This document shows, piece after piece, positions 9,101-19,358 of a stretch of DNA of 64,000 nucleotides (its first letter is position 1; the number at the start of each line of letters is the position of its first letter). The translations under genes and the position numbers were made by a program. The stretch comes from Bradyrhizobium sp. MOS003 (GTDB lineage Bacteria > Pseudomonadota > Alphaproteobacteria > Rhizobiales > Xanthobacteraceae). The notes under the pieces are model-generated. The model was not told where the DNA came from and searched no databases. It worked only from the letters and a program-made list of their open reading frames with translations. The stretch spans positions 1,240,001 to 1,304,000 of the forward strand of contig NZ_PYFW01000001.1 in assembly GCF_003020125.1 (NCBI RefSeq), in the 5' to 3' direction.

Positions 9101-9329
9101 CTTCATCTGCGGCGTGCTGCCGATGGCCATCGCCCACGGCGCCGGTGGAGCCAGCCAGCAGGCGCTCGGCTCCATCGTGATGGGCGGCATGATCGCAGTG
9201 GTGATCCTGGCGCTCTTGATGGTGCCGGTGTTCTTCGTCTCGGTGCAGCGTGTGCTGGCGGGGGATCGGGAGCCGAAGGCGGCGAGGGAAGGCGAGGCGT
9301 ATGGGCCGCCGGCGCAGGTCAAGCCGTAA
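6174..9329 (+). CDS. RND multidrug efflux permease (AcrB/MexB, HAE1 family)
   Basis: A 1051-residue inner-membrane pump, full length for HAE1 transporters. The N-terminus FFIDRPIFAWVIALF is the family hallmark. The proton-relay residues are present: the double Asp of TM4 in GILVDDAIVVVENVER (about nt 7390) and the Lys of TM10 in GLAAKDAILIIEF (about nt 8975). Two large periplasmic loops separate TM1-TM2 and TM7-TM8. Together with the adaptor upstream it should export hydrophobic or amphiphilic toxins, using proton influx, through a TolC-like channel. Substrates cannot be read from sequence. A 1029-codon antisense frame here is a codon-bias artefact. Confidence 0.95.
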   Translation: MASFFIDRPIFAWVIALFICLIGAIAVPLLPIAQYPIIAPPSISISTSYPGASPENLYNSVTRLIEEELNGASGILNFESTSDSLGQVEIIANFQPGTNTNDASVEVQNRIKRVEARLPRAVMQQGILIEEASSAVLQIITLSSTDGSLDEVGLGDFMIRNVLGEVRRIPGVGRATLYSTERSLRVWVDPAKLVGYGLTADDVNKAIAAQNAQVASGSIGAEPSTSNQRTSALVLVKGQLSSPDEFGAIILRANADGSTVRLRDVARVEVGGLSYQFNTRLDGKPTAGLSVLMSPTGNALATASAVEEKMKELSRFFPANITYEIPYNITPVVEASIKKVLMTLVEAVVLVFVVMFLFLQNIRYTIIPTIVVPVALLGACTILLLAGYSINMLSMFGMVLAVGILVDDAIVVVENVERIMAEEGLSPKEATRKAMSQITGAIIGITLVLMAVFVPMAFFPGSVGIIYRQFSVTMVAAIGFSAFLALSLTPALCATLLKPIAKGHGHSTNFVFSRFNHFLEACRFRYARTVGSSLKRTGRMMLVYVALLVGLSWAFVSLPGGFLPIDDQGFITTDVQTPSDSSYGRTEAVIEKVEKYLAQRPGVDNVTFLTGFSFSGQGMNTAQAFITLKDWSERGPGESAAAIVNDINRDLGSSIRDAKISALQPPPIDNLGNSSGFSFRLQDRGQKGYPALMRAADQLIAEANASPVLQKVYVEGLPEAGVVNLVIDREKAGAFGVTFEDINNTISTNLGSNYINDFPNRGRMQRVVVQADARDRMRTEDILNYNVKNSRGQLVPFSSFATIEWARGPTQIAGFNYYPAVRISGEARPGFTSGDAIAEMEALAGRLPRGFGYEWTGQSLQEKLSGSQAPFLLALSIFVVFLCLAALYESWTIPLAVLLTVPLGIVGAVIAAMLRGLPNDVYFTVGLITIIGLAAKDAILIIEFAKDLRKEGKPLVDATIEACRLRFRPILMTGLAFICGVLPMAIAHGAGGASQQALGSIVMGGMIAVVILALLMVPVFFVSVQRVLAGDREPKAAREGEAYGPPAQVKP

Positions 9330-9338
9330 GGCACAGGC

Positions 9339-9437
9339 ATTCCGGGGCGCGCGTAGCGCGAGCGCGGAATCCATCGTGCGGCCAGTAATGCGGATCAATA
9401 GATTCCGGGCTCGCGCCAAGTGGCGTGCCCCCGGAAA
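9339..9437. repeat. Palindromic intergenic repeat, cattccgggg family, copy 1
   Basis: A segment of about 99 bases that starts cattccggggcgcg and ends gtgcccccggaa, with internal cggaatcca and gattccgggctcgc blocks. It therefore contains two facing copies of an attccggg/cccggaa unit. The same arrangement occurs at 13286-13382. It lies between the converging RND permease and inositol monophosphatase genes. Confidence 0.75.
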
Positions 9438-9467
9438 GACGGTGGAGTGTGAAGCGCGGCCTGCGCG

Positions 9468-10259
9468 CTACGCCGGTTTCCGCAAAATCTTCACCAGCTC
9501 CCCGTGCACGAACTCATTCCCGCACACCACATGCCCGGTCACCACCGGGTCGCCCGGCGTGTCGATGTCGGTCACCGTACCGCCCGCCTCGCGCACCATG
9601 ATCAGGCCGGCGGCGACGTCCCAGGATTGCAGATTGCGCTCCCAGTAGCCGTCGAGACGGCCGGCGGCGACGAAGGCGAGGTCGAGGGAGGCGGCGCCGA
9701 AGCGGCGCAGGCCCGCGACGCGGTCCTGGATCGCGGTCATCTCGCGGCGGAATTCCTCGTGGTCGCCGCGGCCGATATGGGGCAGGCCGCAGGCCACCAC
9801 GCATTCGTTGAGCTGGCGGCGGCCGGCCACCCGCAGGCGCTGGTCGTTGAGGAAGGCGCCCTTGCCGCGCTCGGCGATGTAGAGCTCGTCATTGGCGGGG
9901 TTGTAGATCACACCCGCGATGATCGTGCCCTCGCGCGACAGGCCGATCGAGATCGCGAATTGCGGGATGCCGTGCAGGAAGTTGGTGGTGCCGTCGAGCG
10001 GGTCGACGATCCAGGTGTGGCTCTTGTCAGAGCCCTCGCGGGTGCCACCTTCCTCGCCGATGAAGCCGTAGCCGGGCCGGGACTTGGCAAGGTCCTCGTA
10101 AAGGATCTGCTCGGCGCGCTTGTCGGCGAGCGAGACGAAATTGGCCGGGCCCTTCAGCGAGACCTGGAGATGCTCGATCTCGCCGAGATCGCGCTTGAGG
10201 CTGCGGCCGGCGCGGCGCGCGGCCTTGACCATGACGTTGATAGTGGCGGAATACAGCAT
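9468..10259 (-). CDS. suhB: Inositol-1-monophosphatase family protein
   Basis: A 263-residue Mg-dependent phosphatase of the inositol monophosphatase/FBPase superfamily. Metal-binding signatures are intact: GEEGG at 68-72, DPLDGTTNF at 86-94, and the C-terminal WDVAAGLIMVREAGG. The usual activity is hydrolysis of myo-inositol 1-phosphate; SuhB-type members also affect rRNA transcription in E. coli, so the exact role is open. Length is normal for SuhB. It is the most downstream gene of the minus-strand block, separated by about 100 bases from the Sel1 gene, and may be expressed on its own. The related superfamily member fructose-1,6-bisphosphatase is less likely given the SuhB-like DPLDGTTNF context. 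Confidence 0.88.
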   Translation of the reverse strand: MLYSATINVMVKAARRAGRSLKRDLGEIEHLQVSLKGPANFVSLADKRAEQILYEDLAKSRPGYGFIGEEGGTREGSDKSHTWIVDPLDGTTNFLHGIPQFAISIGLSREGTIIAGVIYNPANDELYIAERGKGAFLNDQRLRVAGRRQLNECVVACGLPHIGRGDHEEFRREMTAIQDRVAGLRRFGAASLDLAFVAAGRLDGYWERNLQSWDVAAGLIMVREAGGTVTDIDTPGDPVVTGHVVCGNEFVHGELVKILRKPA

Positions 10260-10357
10260 GAGCTCTGGGTCTTGATCGGGGGAAATGGCGCGAAATCGCG
10301 CTTGTTTGAGGGATTGGGTGCCCTGCGAGGGCCCTCAGGTCAAGTCATTGCGTCAGG

Positions 10358-11434
10358 TCATTTGGTCCCGAGCCACTTTTTGGCGGCGGCCTCAGCCTTG
10401 GCCCGGTCCTCGGCCGGCAGGTCGGACAGCTGCTTGTCGAGCTCGGGGTCGCCCTTGCCGGCGGTTTTGGCCACCAGGTGCCATTTGAAGCCCTCGACCT
10501 TGTCAGTGGCAACGCCCACGCCGTTGATCAGCACCCAGGCCAGCCGGTTCTGTGCGATCGCGCTGCCCTGGCGCGAGGCCTTGCGGAGCAGGGCGACGGC
10601 GGCCGGCTGGTTCTTCGGCGTGCCGGTGCCGTTGAACATGGCGATGGCATATTCGACCTCGGCGTCGACATTGTCGGCGAGCGAGGCGGCCTGCAGCAGC
10701 CGCACCGCGCGTTCCGGGTCCTTGGGCACGCCGGTGCCCTCCTTGTAGAAGGTCGCAAGCGCGTATTGCGCCTCGGGCAGGCCGGCATCGGCGGCCTGCC
10801 GCAGCAGCTCGGCTGAGCGCTTGACGTCCTGCGGCAGGGTCTGGCCGTCCAGATAGAGCAGCGCGAGATTATAGGCCGCCTTGGGCTCGCCGAGCTTGGC
10901 GGCAGACGCCATCAGCTTGACCGCCTCACTCTTGTCGACCGAGCCGCCGCGGCCCGAAATGCGCAGCATGGCGAGCGCGAACATCGCCTCGCGGTCACCT
11001 GCGTCGGCTGCGCGCTTGTACCATTCGGCGGCCTTGGCGTAGTCGCGGCGGATGCCCATGGCGTTGGAATAGAGCTCGCCGAGCATGGTCATCGCCTTGG
11101 GATCGCCCGCTTGTGCGCGGGCGGTGGCGAGGTCGAACGCGGTCTTGTACTGGCCGCGCTGATAGGCGCCGAACACCAGATCGGCGTTCGAATTGTCGGT
11201 CGGCGGCGCCGGGATCACGGTGGCGGCAGGCTTGGGCGAAGGGGACGGTTTTGGCGAGGGCGACGGCTTCGGCGCCGGCGCGGCCTCTTTCTTTTTCGCA
11301 GGCGCGGGCGGCTTGGCCTTCTGCTTCTCAGGCGCCGCGCTCGGCACTGTCGCCGGCGGCGCGATCTGGAGCTGCGCGGCCGCCGGCCCCGTGAGCAGCA
11401 GCGTGGCCAGCATGGTGATGCAGGGAAGCTTCAT
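10358..11434 (-). CDS. Exported Sel1/TPR-like repeat protein
   Basis: A 358-residue protein. An N-terminal Sec signal (cationic start, hydrophobic core, AAAQ cleavage near residue 20) is followed by a low-complexity Pro/Ala/Lys linker to about residue 75. It includes a run of PSPK units, suggesting a flexible region that may span the cell wall. Residues about 95-330 are successive Sel1-type repeats of about 36 residues (for example AMTMLGELYSNAMGIRRDYA, AQYALATFYKEGTGVPKDPE). Sel1 repeats form a helical solenoid for protein-protein contacts. No catalytic motif is visible. It overlaps nothing and lies 8 bases after the ThiE-like gene, so it is probably cotranscribed with it. Confidence 0.85.
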   Translation of the reverse strand: MKLPCITMLATLLLTGPAAAQLQIAPPATVPSAAPEKQKAKPPAPAKKKEAAPAPKPSPSPKPSPSPKPAATVIPAPPTDNSNADLVFGAYQRGQYKTAFDLATARAQAGDPKAMTMLGELYSNAMGIRRDYAKAAEWYKRAADAGDREAMFALAMLRISGRGGSVDKSEAVKLMASAAKLGEPKAAYNLALLYLDGQTLPQDVKRSAELLRQAADAGLPEAQYALATFYKEGTGVPKDPERAVRLLQAASLADNVDAEVEYAIAMFNGTGTPKNQPAAVALLRKASRQGSAIAQNRLAWVLINGVGVATDKVEGFKWHLVAKTAGKGDPELDKQLSDLPAEDRAKAEAAAKKWLGTK

Positions 11435-11442
11435 GTCGGGCG

Positions 11443-12132
11443 CTAGCCGTGCTCGCTGCCTGCAGGATCCTGGTCGGCCGTCGCCGTCGCATGGGCCTGC
11501 TTGATCGCGGCGTCCGCTTCGATCAGCGCGGCCTTGGGCCCGCGCGGATCGGCCCAGACGAAGTCGCCGACCAGCACGAAATCGGCGCCGCTGGCGGCGA
11601 AGTCACGGGCTTCCTGCAGCGACATGGCAAAGCCGACGCAGGGCGGCTCGAACAGCTCTGCCCACCAGTCGATACGTTCTGCGATCGCCTGCGCCTGGGG
11701 ACGCTGGCCTTTCGCATCGGGCTCGCCGAACAGCAAATAATCCGCGCCGAGTTCGCCCGCATCCATGGAATGATGCCGCGTCGTCAGCCCGCCGACGCCG
11801 GCGATGCGATCGGGCTTGAGCGACGGCAGCGCCTCTTTCAGCGCGGCGATGCCGGGCAGGTGTGCACCGTCGGCGCCGCCGCGCGCGACCAGCTCGGCAT
11901 GGCCCTCGACCAGCAGCGCAGCGCCCGCCTTCTGCACCGGCGGCGCGAGCGCCTTGATGCGCGAGATCATGGTGCGCTGGTCGGTCTCCTTCAGCCGCAA
12001 CAGCACGGCCGCGACATCGGCGGAGCCAAGCAGGCCCGGCAGCTCGGCCAGGAGCGCAGCGGGATCATCGACGACGGGCGTCGCGAGATAAAGGCGCGGC
12101 GCCGGGCGCGGCGGAGGCGGTTTGTTCGACAA
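11443..12132 (-). CDS. thiE: Thiamine-phosphate-synthase-like protein (TMP-TENI fold)
   Basis: A 229-residue protein of the ThiE/TenI TIM-barrel family. It shows LLVEGHAELVARGGADGAHLPG, the region that in ThiE binds the phosphopyrimidine, then GVGGLTTRHHSMDAGELGADYLLFGEP, near the family's phosphate-binding loops. In ThiE the reaction joins thiazole phosphate and HMP-pyrophosphate. Here the barrel motifs deviate from the strict ThiE pattern (VEGHAELV rather than INDRxDLA), so the enzyme could be a TenI-like or repurposed member. It lies 3 bases after the class I aldolase gene, which argues for cotranscription with central carbon metabolism, not with thi genes. Gene symbol tentative. Confidence 0.7.
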   Translation of the reverse strand: MSNKPPPPRPAPRLYLATPVVDDPAALLAELPGLLGSADVAAVLLRLKETDQRTMISRIKALAPPVQKAGAALLVEGHAELVARGGADGAHLPGIAALKEALPSLKPDRIAGVGGLTTRHHSMDAGELGADYLLFGEPDAKGQRPQAQAIAERIDWWAELFEPPCVGFAMSLQEARDFAASGADFVLVGDFVWADPRGPKAALIEADAAIKQAHATATADQDPAGSEHG

Positions 12133-12135
12133 GAT

Positions 12136-13161
12136 CTAGGCTGCCTTCTGTTCCAGGCTACTTTGCCATTCGCCTCTGGAGGCGAGGCCGTTCATTCGCG
12201 CGCGATGGCTGAAGGCGCTTTGGCCGGCCGCGACATTCTCGGCCTTGCCGGCCCAGGCCTTCTGCGGCGCGGCCTGCAGCGCGCGGCCGTAGGAGAAGGT
12301 CAGGCCCCAGGGCAGCGGGCCGAGCTTGTGCATGGCGTTGAGATGCGCGGTCGCTTCCTCATCCGACTGGCCGCCGGAGAGGAAGGCGATGCCCGGCACC
12401 GCCGCGGGCACGCAAGCCTTCAGCAGCCTTATCGTCTTCTCCGCGACTTCCTCGACGGAGGCCTGCTTCGGGGACTTCTTGCCTGAGATCGCCATGTTGG
12501 GCTTGAGCACCATGCCTTCGAGCGCGACGCGCTGCACGCGCAATTCCTGGAACGTCTTGTTGAGCACGCGCTGGGTAACCTCATGGCAGCGGTCGATGTC
12601 GTGGTCGCCGTCCATCAGCACTTCCGGCTCCACGATCGGCACGATCTGCGCGGCCTGGCACAGCGCGGCGTAGCGGGCCAGCGCATGGGCATTGACGCTG
12701 ATCGCGGTCATCGAAGGAATCCCGCTGCCGATGTCGATCACCGCGCGCCATTTGGCGAAGCGCGCACCGCGCTGATAGTACGTCTTCAACCGCTCGGCCA
12801 GCCTGTCGAGCCCCATGGTGACGAGTTCGCCCGGACACATCGGCAGGGCCTGCGTGCCTTCGTCCACCTTGATGCCGGGAATGGCGCCGCTCTGTTCGAT
12901 AAGCCTGACCAGCGGCGTGCCGTCCTTGGCATCCTGCCAGATCGTCTCGTCATAGAGGATCACGCCGGAAATATACTGGCTCATCGCCTCCCTGGAGCGG
13001 AACAGCATCTCGCGATAGTCGCGGCGGTTGTCTTCGGTGGACTCCACGCCGATCGCGTCGAAACGCTTCTTGATGGTGCCGGAGGATTCGTCGGCGGCAA
13101 GGATACCCTTGCCCGATGCGACCATGGCGGTCGCGACCTTGTTGAGCTCAGTCAGATTCAT
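12136..13161 (-). CDS. fda: Class I fructose-bisphosphate aldolase
   Basis: A 341-residue Schiff-base aldolase that splits fructose 1,6-bisphosphate into glyceraldehyde 3-phosphate and dihydroxyacetone phosphate in the cytoplasm. Signatures of the eukaryote-type class I family are clear: GILAADESSGTIKKRF near the N-terminus, GIKVDEGTQ (97-103), PIVEPEVLMDGDHD, and LEGMVLKPNM with the presumed Schiff-base Lys at 220. No metal is needed. It lies next to a class II enzyme catalysing the same reaction on the same strand, about 240 bases apart with a palindromic repeat between. Tandem isozymes of different fold suggest differential use in glycolysis and gluconeogenesis/Calvin cycle. Confidence 0.93.
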   Translation of the reverse strand: MNLTELNKVATAMVASGKGILAADESSGTIKKRFDAIGVESTEDNRRDYREMLFRSREAMSQYISGVILYDETIWQDAKDGTPLVRLIEQSGAIPGIKVDEGTQALPMCPGELVTMGLDRLAERLKTYYQRGARFAKWRAVIDIGSGIPSMTAISVNAHALARYAALCQAAQIVPIVEPEVLMDGDHDIDRCHEVTQRVLNKTFQELRVQRVALEGMVLKPNMAISGKKSPKQASVEEVAEKTIRLLKACVPAAVPGIAFLSGGQSDEEATAHLNAMHKLGPLPWGLTFSYGRALQAAPQKAWAGKAENVAAGQSAFSHRARMNGLASRGEWQSSLEQKAA

Positions 13162-13285
13162 CGAGAGGTCCTCCCAAAGGATTCTGCCCTTGCCTGTGAA
13201 GTTAGACCGTTCTCGGGCAATTGCCGAGTTAACGTTCGTCGCAGGGTAGGGGGCGGGAGGGAGTGTCGTGCTGCAAGAAAGCCGT

Positions 13286-13382
13286 CATTCCGGGATGCGC
13301 CGGAGGGCGCAGGCCCCGGAATCCATAACCCCAGGCTGTGGTTATGGTTTCCGGGCTCGCCGCTTTGCGGCGCCCCGGAATG
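13286..13382. repeat. Palindromic intergenic repeat, cattccgggg family, copy 2
   Basis: The segment runs from cattccgggatgcgc to gcgccccggaatg, with internal ccccggaatcca and ttccgggctcgc. It contains an additional internal dyad, ccataacc...ggttatgg. It matches the arrangement at 9339-9437. It separates the two aldolase genes and would place stem-loops in their shared transcript. Confidence 0.78.
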
Positions 13383-13403
13383 ACCGAGAGGGTATGTACC
13401 GGA

Positions 13404-14471
13404 TCACGCCACCTTCGGATCCAGCTCGCCCTTGGCGTAGCGCTTGGCCATTTCGGCGGTGGTCAGGACCCGCTTGATCTTGGCGGCCTGGCCGGCGGTG
13501 TTGAACTCCTGCAGCCGCTGCTTGCACAGCTTGGTCATGGCTTCCATCGCCGGCTTCAGATATTTGCGCGGATCGAACTCTTCCGGATTGTCCTTGAGCA
13601 CCTTGCGGATCTGGCCGGTCATCGCCATGCGGTTGTCGGTGTCGATGTTGACCTTGCGCACGCCGTTCTTGATGCCGCGCTGGATCTCGGCCACCGGCAC
13701 GCCCCAGGTCGGCTTCATCTTGCCGCCATTGGCGTTGATGATCTCCTGGAGGTCCTGCGGCACCGACGAGGAGCCGTGCATCACCAGATGCATGTTCGGC
13801 AGCTTGCGGTGGATCTCCTCGATCACGTTCATGGCGAGAATGTCGCCGTCCGGCTTGCGGGTGAACTTGTAGGCGCCGTGCGAGGTCCCCATCGCGATCG
13901 CGAGCGCGTCGACCCTGGTTTCCTGCACGAACTTCACGGCCTCGTCCGGATTGGTCAGGAGCTGGTCGTGGCTGAGCTTGCCTTCGGCGCCATGGCCGTC
14001 TTCCTTGTCGCCCATGCCGGTTTCGAGCGAGCCGAGCACGCCGAGCTCGCCCTCGACCGAAATGCCGCCGAGATGGGCCATGTCGGTCACGGTCTTGGTG
14101 ACGCCGACATTGTAGGCCCAGTCGCCGGGGGTCTTGCCGTCGGCCTTCAGCGAGCCGTCCATCATCACCGAGGTGAAGCCGGCCTGGATCGCGGTCATGC
14201 AGGTCGCGGCCTCGTTGCCGTGGTCGAGATGCACGCAGACCGGGATGTGCGGATAGATTTCGGTGACCGCGTCCATCATGTGCTTGAGCATGATGTCGTT
14301 GGCGTAGGAGCGCGCACCGCGCGAGGCCTGGATGATGACGGGCGCGTCGACCTGGTTGGCCGCGTCCATGATCGCCAGCGCCTGCTCCATATTGTTGATG
14401 TTGAAGGCCGGTACGCCGTAATCGTTCTCCGCCGCGTGGTCGAGCAATTGACGTAACGTGATCCGAGCCAT
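13404..14471 (-). CDS. fbaA: Class II fructose-bisphosphate aldolase, Calvin-cycle subtype
   Basis: A 355-residue zinc-dependent aldolase. Family signatures: [18 protein letters not shown] at residues 18-35, the metal-binding HLDHG at 81-85 and MHGSSSVP, and the substrate loop [15 protein letters not shown] in the C-terminal third. The N-terminus [16 protein letters not shown] and overall length fit the subtype often called CbbA, which also acts on sedoheptulose 1,7-bisphosphate. It lies about 40 bases after pgk and is very likely in one operon with gap and pgk. No CbbLS or phosphoribulokinase is in the window, so a dedicated Calvin-cycle role is not shown here. Confidence 0.94.
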   Translation of the reverse strand: MARITLRQLLDHAAENDYGVPAFNINNMEQALAIMDAANQVDAPVIIQASRGARSYANDIMLKHMMDAVTEIYPHIPVCVHLDHGNEAATCMTAIQAGFTSVMMDGSLKADGKTPGDWAYNVGVTKTVTDMAHLGGISVEGELGVLGSLETGMGDKEDGHGAEGKLSHDQLLTNPDEAVKFVQETRVDALAIAMGTSHGAYKFTRKPDGDILAMNVIEEIHRKLPNMHLVMHGSSSVPQDLQEIINANGGKMKPTWGVPVAEIQRGIKNGVRKVNIDTDNRMAMTGQIRKVLKDNPEEFDPRKYLKPAMEAMTKLCKQRLQEFNTAGQAAKIKRVLTTAEMAKRYAKGELDPKVA

Positions 14472-14510
14472 CTGTCTTGTTCTCCCGTTGGGGCCTCAAA
14501 GGCCGCTTGC

Positions 14511-15707
14511 TTACTTGATGCGCAGAACTTCAACGCCGGGCAGGGGCTTGCCTTCCATCCATTCGAGGAATGCGCCACCGGCGGTCGAGACATAGGTGAA
14601 GTCGCCAGCCACATGGGCCTGGTTGAGAGCCGCAACGGTGTCGCCGCCGCCTGCGATCGAGATCAGTTTTTTCGTCTTGGTGCGCTCGGCGGCGTGCCTG
14701 GCGGCCGCCATCGTGCCGCGGTCGAACGGCTGCATCTCGAAGGCGCCGAGCGGGCCGTTCCAGACCAGGGTCGCCGCATCGTCGATCGCGGCGTGGACGC
14801 GGGCGATCGATTGCGGGCCGACGTCGAGGATCATGCCGTCGGCCGGGATCGCATCGAGTCCATAGGCGTGCGACGGCGCGTTGGCGGCGAAGTGATAGGC
14901 GACGGTGGCGTCGACCGGCAGGATGATGGCGCAGTTGGCGGCTTCCGCCTTCTCCATGATCCGCAGCGCGGTCGGGGCGAGATCCTTCTCGGCCAGCGAC
15001 TTGCCGATTCCGACGCCCTGGGCGTGCAGGAAGGTGTTGGCCATGCCGCCGCCGATCACCAGCGCATCGACCTTGGTCACGAGGTTTTCGAGCAGGTCGA
15101 TCTTGGTCGAGACCTTGGCGCCGCCGATGATCGCGATGACCGGCTTGGTCGGCGAGCCCAGCGCCTTCTCCAGCGCGTCGAGCTCGGCCTGCATGGTGCG
15201 GCCGGCATAGGCCGGCAGCTTGTGACCGAGGCCTTCGGTCGTGGCGTGGGCGCGGTGCGCCGCCGAGAACGCGTCATTGACCCAGATGTCGCCGAGCTTT
15301 GCCAGCTCGGCGACGAAGGCCGGATCGTTCTTCTCTTCCTCTTTGTGGAAGCGGGTGTTTTCCAGGCACAGGATGTCGCCGTCCTTCAGCGCCGCCACGG
15401 CCTTCGCAGCGGCTTCGCCGATGCAGTCGTCGGCGAAGGCGACGGGCTTCTTCACCACTTTCGCCAGTGCCTCGGCGACAGGCTTGAGCGAGTCCTTGGC
15501 ATCGCGGCCCTTCGGACGGCCGAAATGCGCGAGCAGGATGACCTTGCCGCCCTTGTCCGAGATTTCGGAGATGGTCGGCGCGACGCGCTCGAGCCGGGTC
15601 GTGTCGCTGACGCGGCCATTGTCCATGGGCACGTTGAGATCGACGCGCAGCAGCACGCGCTTGCCCTTCAATTCGACGTCGTCGAGGGTGCGGAATTTGT
15701 TGGTCAT
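14511..15707 (-). CDS. pgk: Phosphoglycerate kinase
   Basis: A 398-residue glycolytic kinase interconverting 1,3-bisphosphoglycerate and 3-phosphoglycerate with ADP/ATP. Recognisable blocks are [19 protein letters not shown] near the N-terminus, [10 protein letters not shown], the [16 protein letters not shown] substrate loop, and the C-terminal nucleotide site [13 protein letters not shown]. Length is standard. I chose the ATG at 15707 ([10 protein letters not shown]); the open frame extends far upstream only because of antisense-like bias across the gap gene. It is preceded by a palindromic repeat of about 130 bases that separates it from gap, and followed closely by the class II aldolase gene. 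Confidence 0.96.
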   Translation of the reverse strand: MTNKFRTLDDVELKGKRVLLRVDLNVPMDNGRVSDTTRLERVAPTISEISDKGGKVILLAHFGRPKGRDAKDSLKPVAEALAKVVKKPVAFADDCIGEAAAKAVAALKDGDILCLENTRFHKEEEKNDPAFVAELAKLGDIWVNDAFSAAHRAHATTEGLGHKLPAYAGRTMQAELDALEKALGSPTKPVIAIIGGAKVSTKIDLLENLVTKVDALVIGGGMANTFLHAQGVGIGKSLAEKDLAPTALRIMEKAEAANCAIILPVDATVAYHFAANAPSHAYGLDAIPADGMILDVGPQSIARVHAAIDDAATLVWNGPLGAFEMQPFDRGTMAAARHAAERTKTKKLISIAGGGDTVAALNQAHVAGDFTYVSTAGGAFLEWMEGKPLPGVEVLRIK

Positions 15708-15713
15708 CTCTCT

Positions 15714-15842
15714 TGTCCCGGGCGCTGCGCAGCGCGGAGCGATGCGCTGCAGAACCGGGACCCACATCACAGCGAGTCCCGCAGTTGCATGGGTCCCGGC
15801 TCTGCAGCGCAGCGCTGCGCGCCGCACCGCGTCCGGGACACG
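15714..15842. repeat. Palindromic intergenic repeat, tgtcccgg family, copy 2 (double)
   Basis: About 129 bases holding two facing units: tgtcccgggcgctgcgcagcg...ccgggaccca, then tgggtcccggctctgcagcgcagcg...gtccgggaca in the opposite sense. It fills nearly the whole gap-pgk spacer, so the transcript would carry a large stem-loop just upstream of the pgk start. The same family is found at 2451 and 37703. Confidence 0.78.
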
Positions 15843-15850
15843 AGACCTTC

Positions 15851-16858
15851 TCAGATCACCTTCGCGATCGCAGCGGCGGTGTCCGCCATGCGGTTCGAGA
15901 AGCCCCACTCGTTGTCGTACCAGGACATCACGCGCACCAGCGTGCCGTTCTGCACCTTGGTCTGGTCTTCGTGGAAGGTCGAGGAGTGCGGGTCGTGGTT
16001 GAAGTCGATCGAGACGTTCGGCGCACTGGTGTAGCCGAGGATGCCCTTGAGCTGCTGCTCGCTGGCGCGCTTCATCGCCGCGTTGATTTCCTTGACGTCG
16101 GTGGCGCGCTTGGCGACGATCTTGAGGTCGACCACCGAGACGTTCGGGGTCGGCACGCGGATCGCGACGCCGTCGAGCTTGCCCTTGAGCTCCGGCAGCA
16201 CGAGGCCGATCGCCTTGGCGGCACCGGTCGAGGTCGGGATCATCGACATCGCCGCCGCGCGGCCGCGATAGAGATCCTTGTGCATGGTGTCGAGCGTCGG
16301 CTGGTCGCCGGTATAGGCGTGGATGGTGGTCATGAAGCCGGTCTCGATGCCGACCAGATCGTTCAGCACCTTGGCAACCGGCGCCAGGCAGTTGGTGGTG
16401 CAGGAGCCGTTGGAGATGACCAAGTGCTCCTTGGTCAGCGTCTCGTGGTTGACGCCGTAGACGATGGTGGCGTCGGCGCCGTCGGCGGGCGCAGAGACCA
16501 GCACGCGCTTCGCGCCGGCGGTCAGATGCGCGGAGGCCTTGTCCTTCGAGGTGAAGATGCCGGTGCATTCCATCGCGATGTCGACGCCGAGATCCTTCCA
16601 GGGCAGCTTCGAGGGATCGCGCTCGGCGGTCACCTTGATCTTGCCGCCGCCGAGATTGATCGTATCGCCGTCGACGGTGACGGTGCCGGGGAAGCGGCCA
16701 TGGACGCTGTCGAAGCGGAGGAGATGGGCGTTGGTCTCGACCGGACCGAGGTCGTTGATGCCGACGACCTCGATGTCCTTGCGGCCGGACTCGGCGATAG
16801 CCCGCAGGATGTTGCGGCCAATGCGGCCAAAACCGTTAATTCCAACGCGGACTGCCAT
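15851..16858 (-). CDS. gap: Glyceraldehyde-3-phosphate dehydrogenase, type I
   Basis: A 335-residue phosphorylating GAPDH. The Rossmann motif [10 protein letters not shown] is at residues 7-16, and the catalytic cysteine is Cys153 within [13 protein letters not shown], followed by the C-terminal [20 protein letters not shown] after the second strand, with Asp at its end, favours NAD over NADP. It is full length and starts with ATG preceded by a GAAGGAGACG-like Shine-Dalgarno. It lies between tkt and pgk, in the classical tkt-gap-pgk-fba order. A DNA spacer of about 150 bases containing a hairpin separates it from tkt, so it may have its own promoter. Confidence 0.96.
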   Translation of the reverse strand: MAVRVGINGFGRIGRNILRAIAESGRKDIEVVGINDLGPVETNAHLLRFDSVHGRFPGTVTVDGDTINLGGGKIKVTAERDPSKLPWKDLGVDIAMECTGIFTSKDKASAHLTAGAKRVLVSAPADGADATIVYGVNHETLTKEHLVISNGSCTTNCLAPVAKVLNDLVGIETGFMTTIHAYTGDQPTLDTMHKDLYRGRAAAMSMIPTSTGAAKAIGLVLPELKGKLDGVAIRVPTPNVSVVDLKIVAKRATDVKEINAAMKRASEQQLKGILGYTSAPNVSIDFNHDPHSSTFHEDQTKVQNGTLVRVMSWYDNEWGFSNRMADTAAAIAKVI

Positions 16859-16935
16859 GTTTCGTCTCCTTCAATGACCGTTGTCATCCCGCACAACGCG
16901 CCATACGCGCCTGCGAGGGTTTTTTAGGGGCGGAC

Positions 16936-16954
16936 GCCCGGTTCAGCCGGGCGG
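16936..16954. other. Perfect hairpin in the tkt-gap spacer
   Basis: cgcccgg (16936-16942), a 5-base loop and ccgggcg (16948-16954) form a perfect 7-bp stem. In the tkt direction (minus strand) it is followed by an A-run rather than a U-run, so it does not fit a standard intrinsic terminator. It may attenuate transcription or stabilise RNA ends; this is inference. Confidence 0.4.
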
Positions 16955-17006
16955 TGCTTGATCATATGAGAGATTACCTAGTCCTTTTTTCGGGCAAGCT
17001 CAACAC

Positions 17007-18992
<1,986 letters not shown>

Positions 18993-19358
18993 GTCTGAAA
19001 TCCGTCTGAAATGAGGCGCTTGGAGGCGACGAGCGCCCGCGCGGGAGGAGCCTGGCGGCCTGAAGGTCGGGGCTGGGATAGCACCTCGGTTCCGGGAGTC
19101 CAAGGCAGTCAAACGCGGATTTGGCCGTAAAAGTTGCCTCTGTGGATCGCCGTCGATGCGGGTGCACGAGCTGGAACTGACCACCGGCGCGGCATCGTTC
19201 CGATTGATCGGTGCATAGTTTTGCGGCGGCGTTGCGCTGGGCTAGCTTGCTTTGTAAATTTCTGCTTCTAACTGCTTGCCGAACCGAGTCTTTTGCCGGG
19301 CGGCGAGCCCCAGCAAAAGGCCACTGGGCAAAGGCCGCAAGGTTTCACCGCTGACTGC
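18993..19358. promoter_or_regulatory. Divergent intergenic region between tkt and the DUF4164-zapA unit
   Basis: About 366 bases without a convincing gene. Because both flanking genes point away, promoters for tkt (minus) and for the DUF4164-zapA unit (plus) should lie here. I could not identify a clear -35/-10 pair or operator by eye; the less G+C-rich stretch around 19240-19280 is the most promoter-like part. Confidence 0.4.

Noticed and set aside
6330..9419. Minus-strand frame of 1029 codons opposite the RND permease
   Set aside because: It mirrors a well-supported gene; composition is Arg/His/Asp-rich without any domain, as expected from high third-position G+C.
13342..14499. Alternative minus-strand frame overlapping the class II aldolase gene
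   Set aside because: The overlapping frame encodes a complete aldolase with intact motifs; the alternative is Arg/Gly-rich and featureless.
15713..16927. Plus-strand frame of 404 codons opposite gap
   Set aside because: Antisense artefact; gap is certain and the frame has repetitive Arg/Asp/Gly composition.
16936..16954. Intrinsic terminator of tkt
   Set aside because: The stem is perfect but an A-run, not a U-run, follows in the tkt direction; recorded only as a hairpin.
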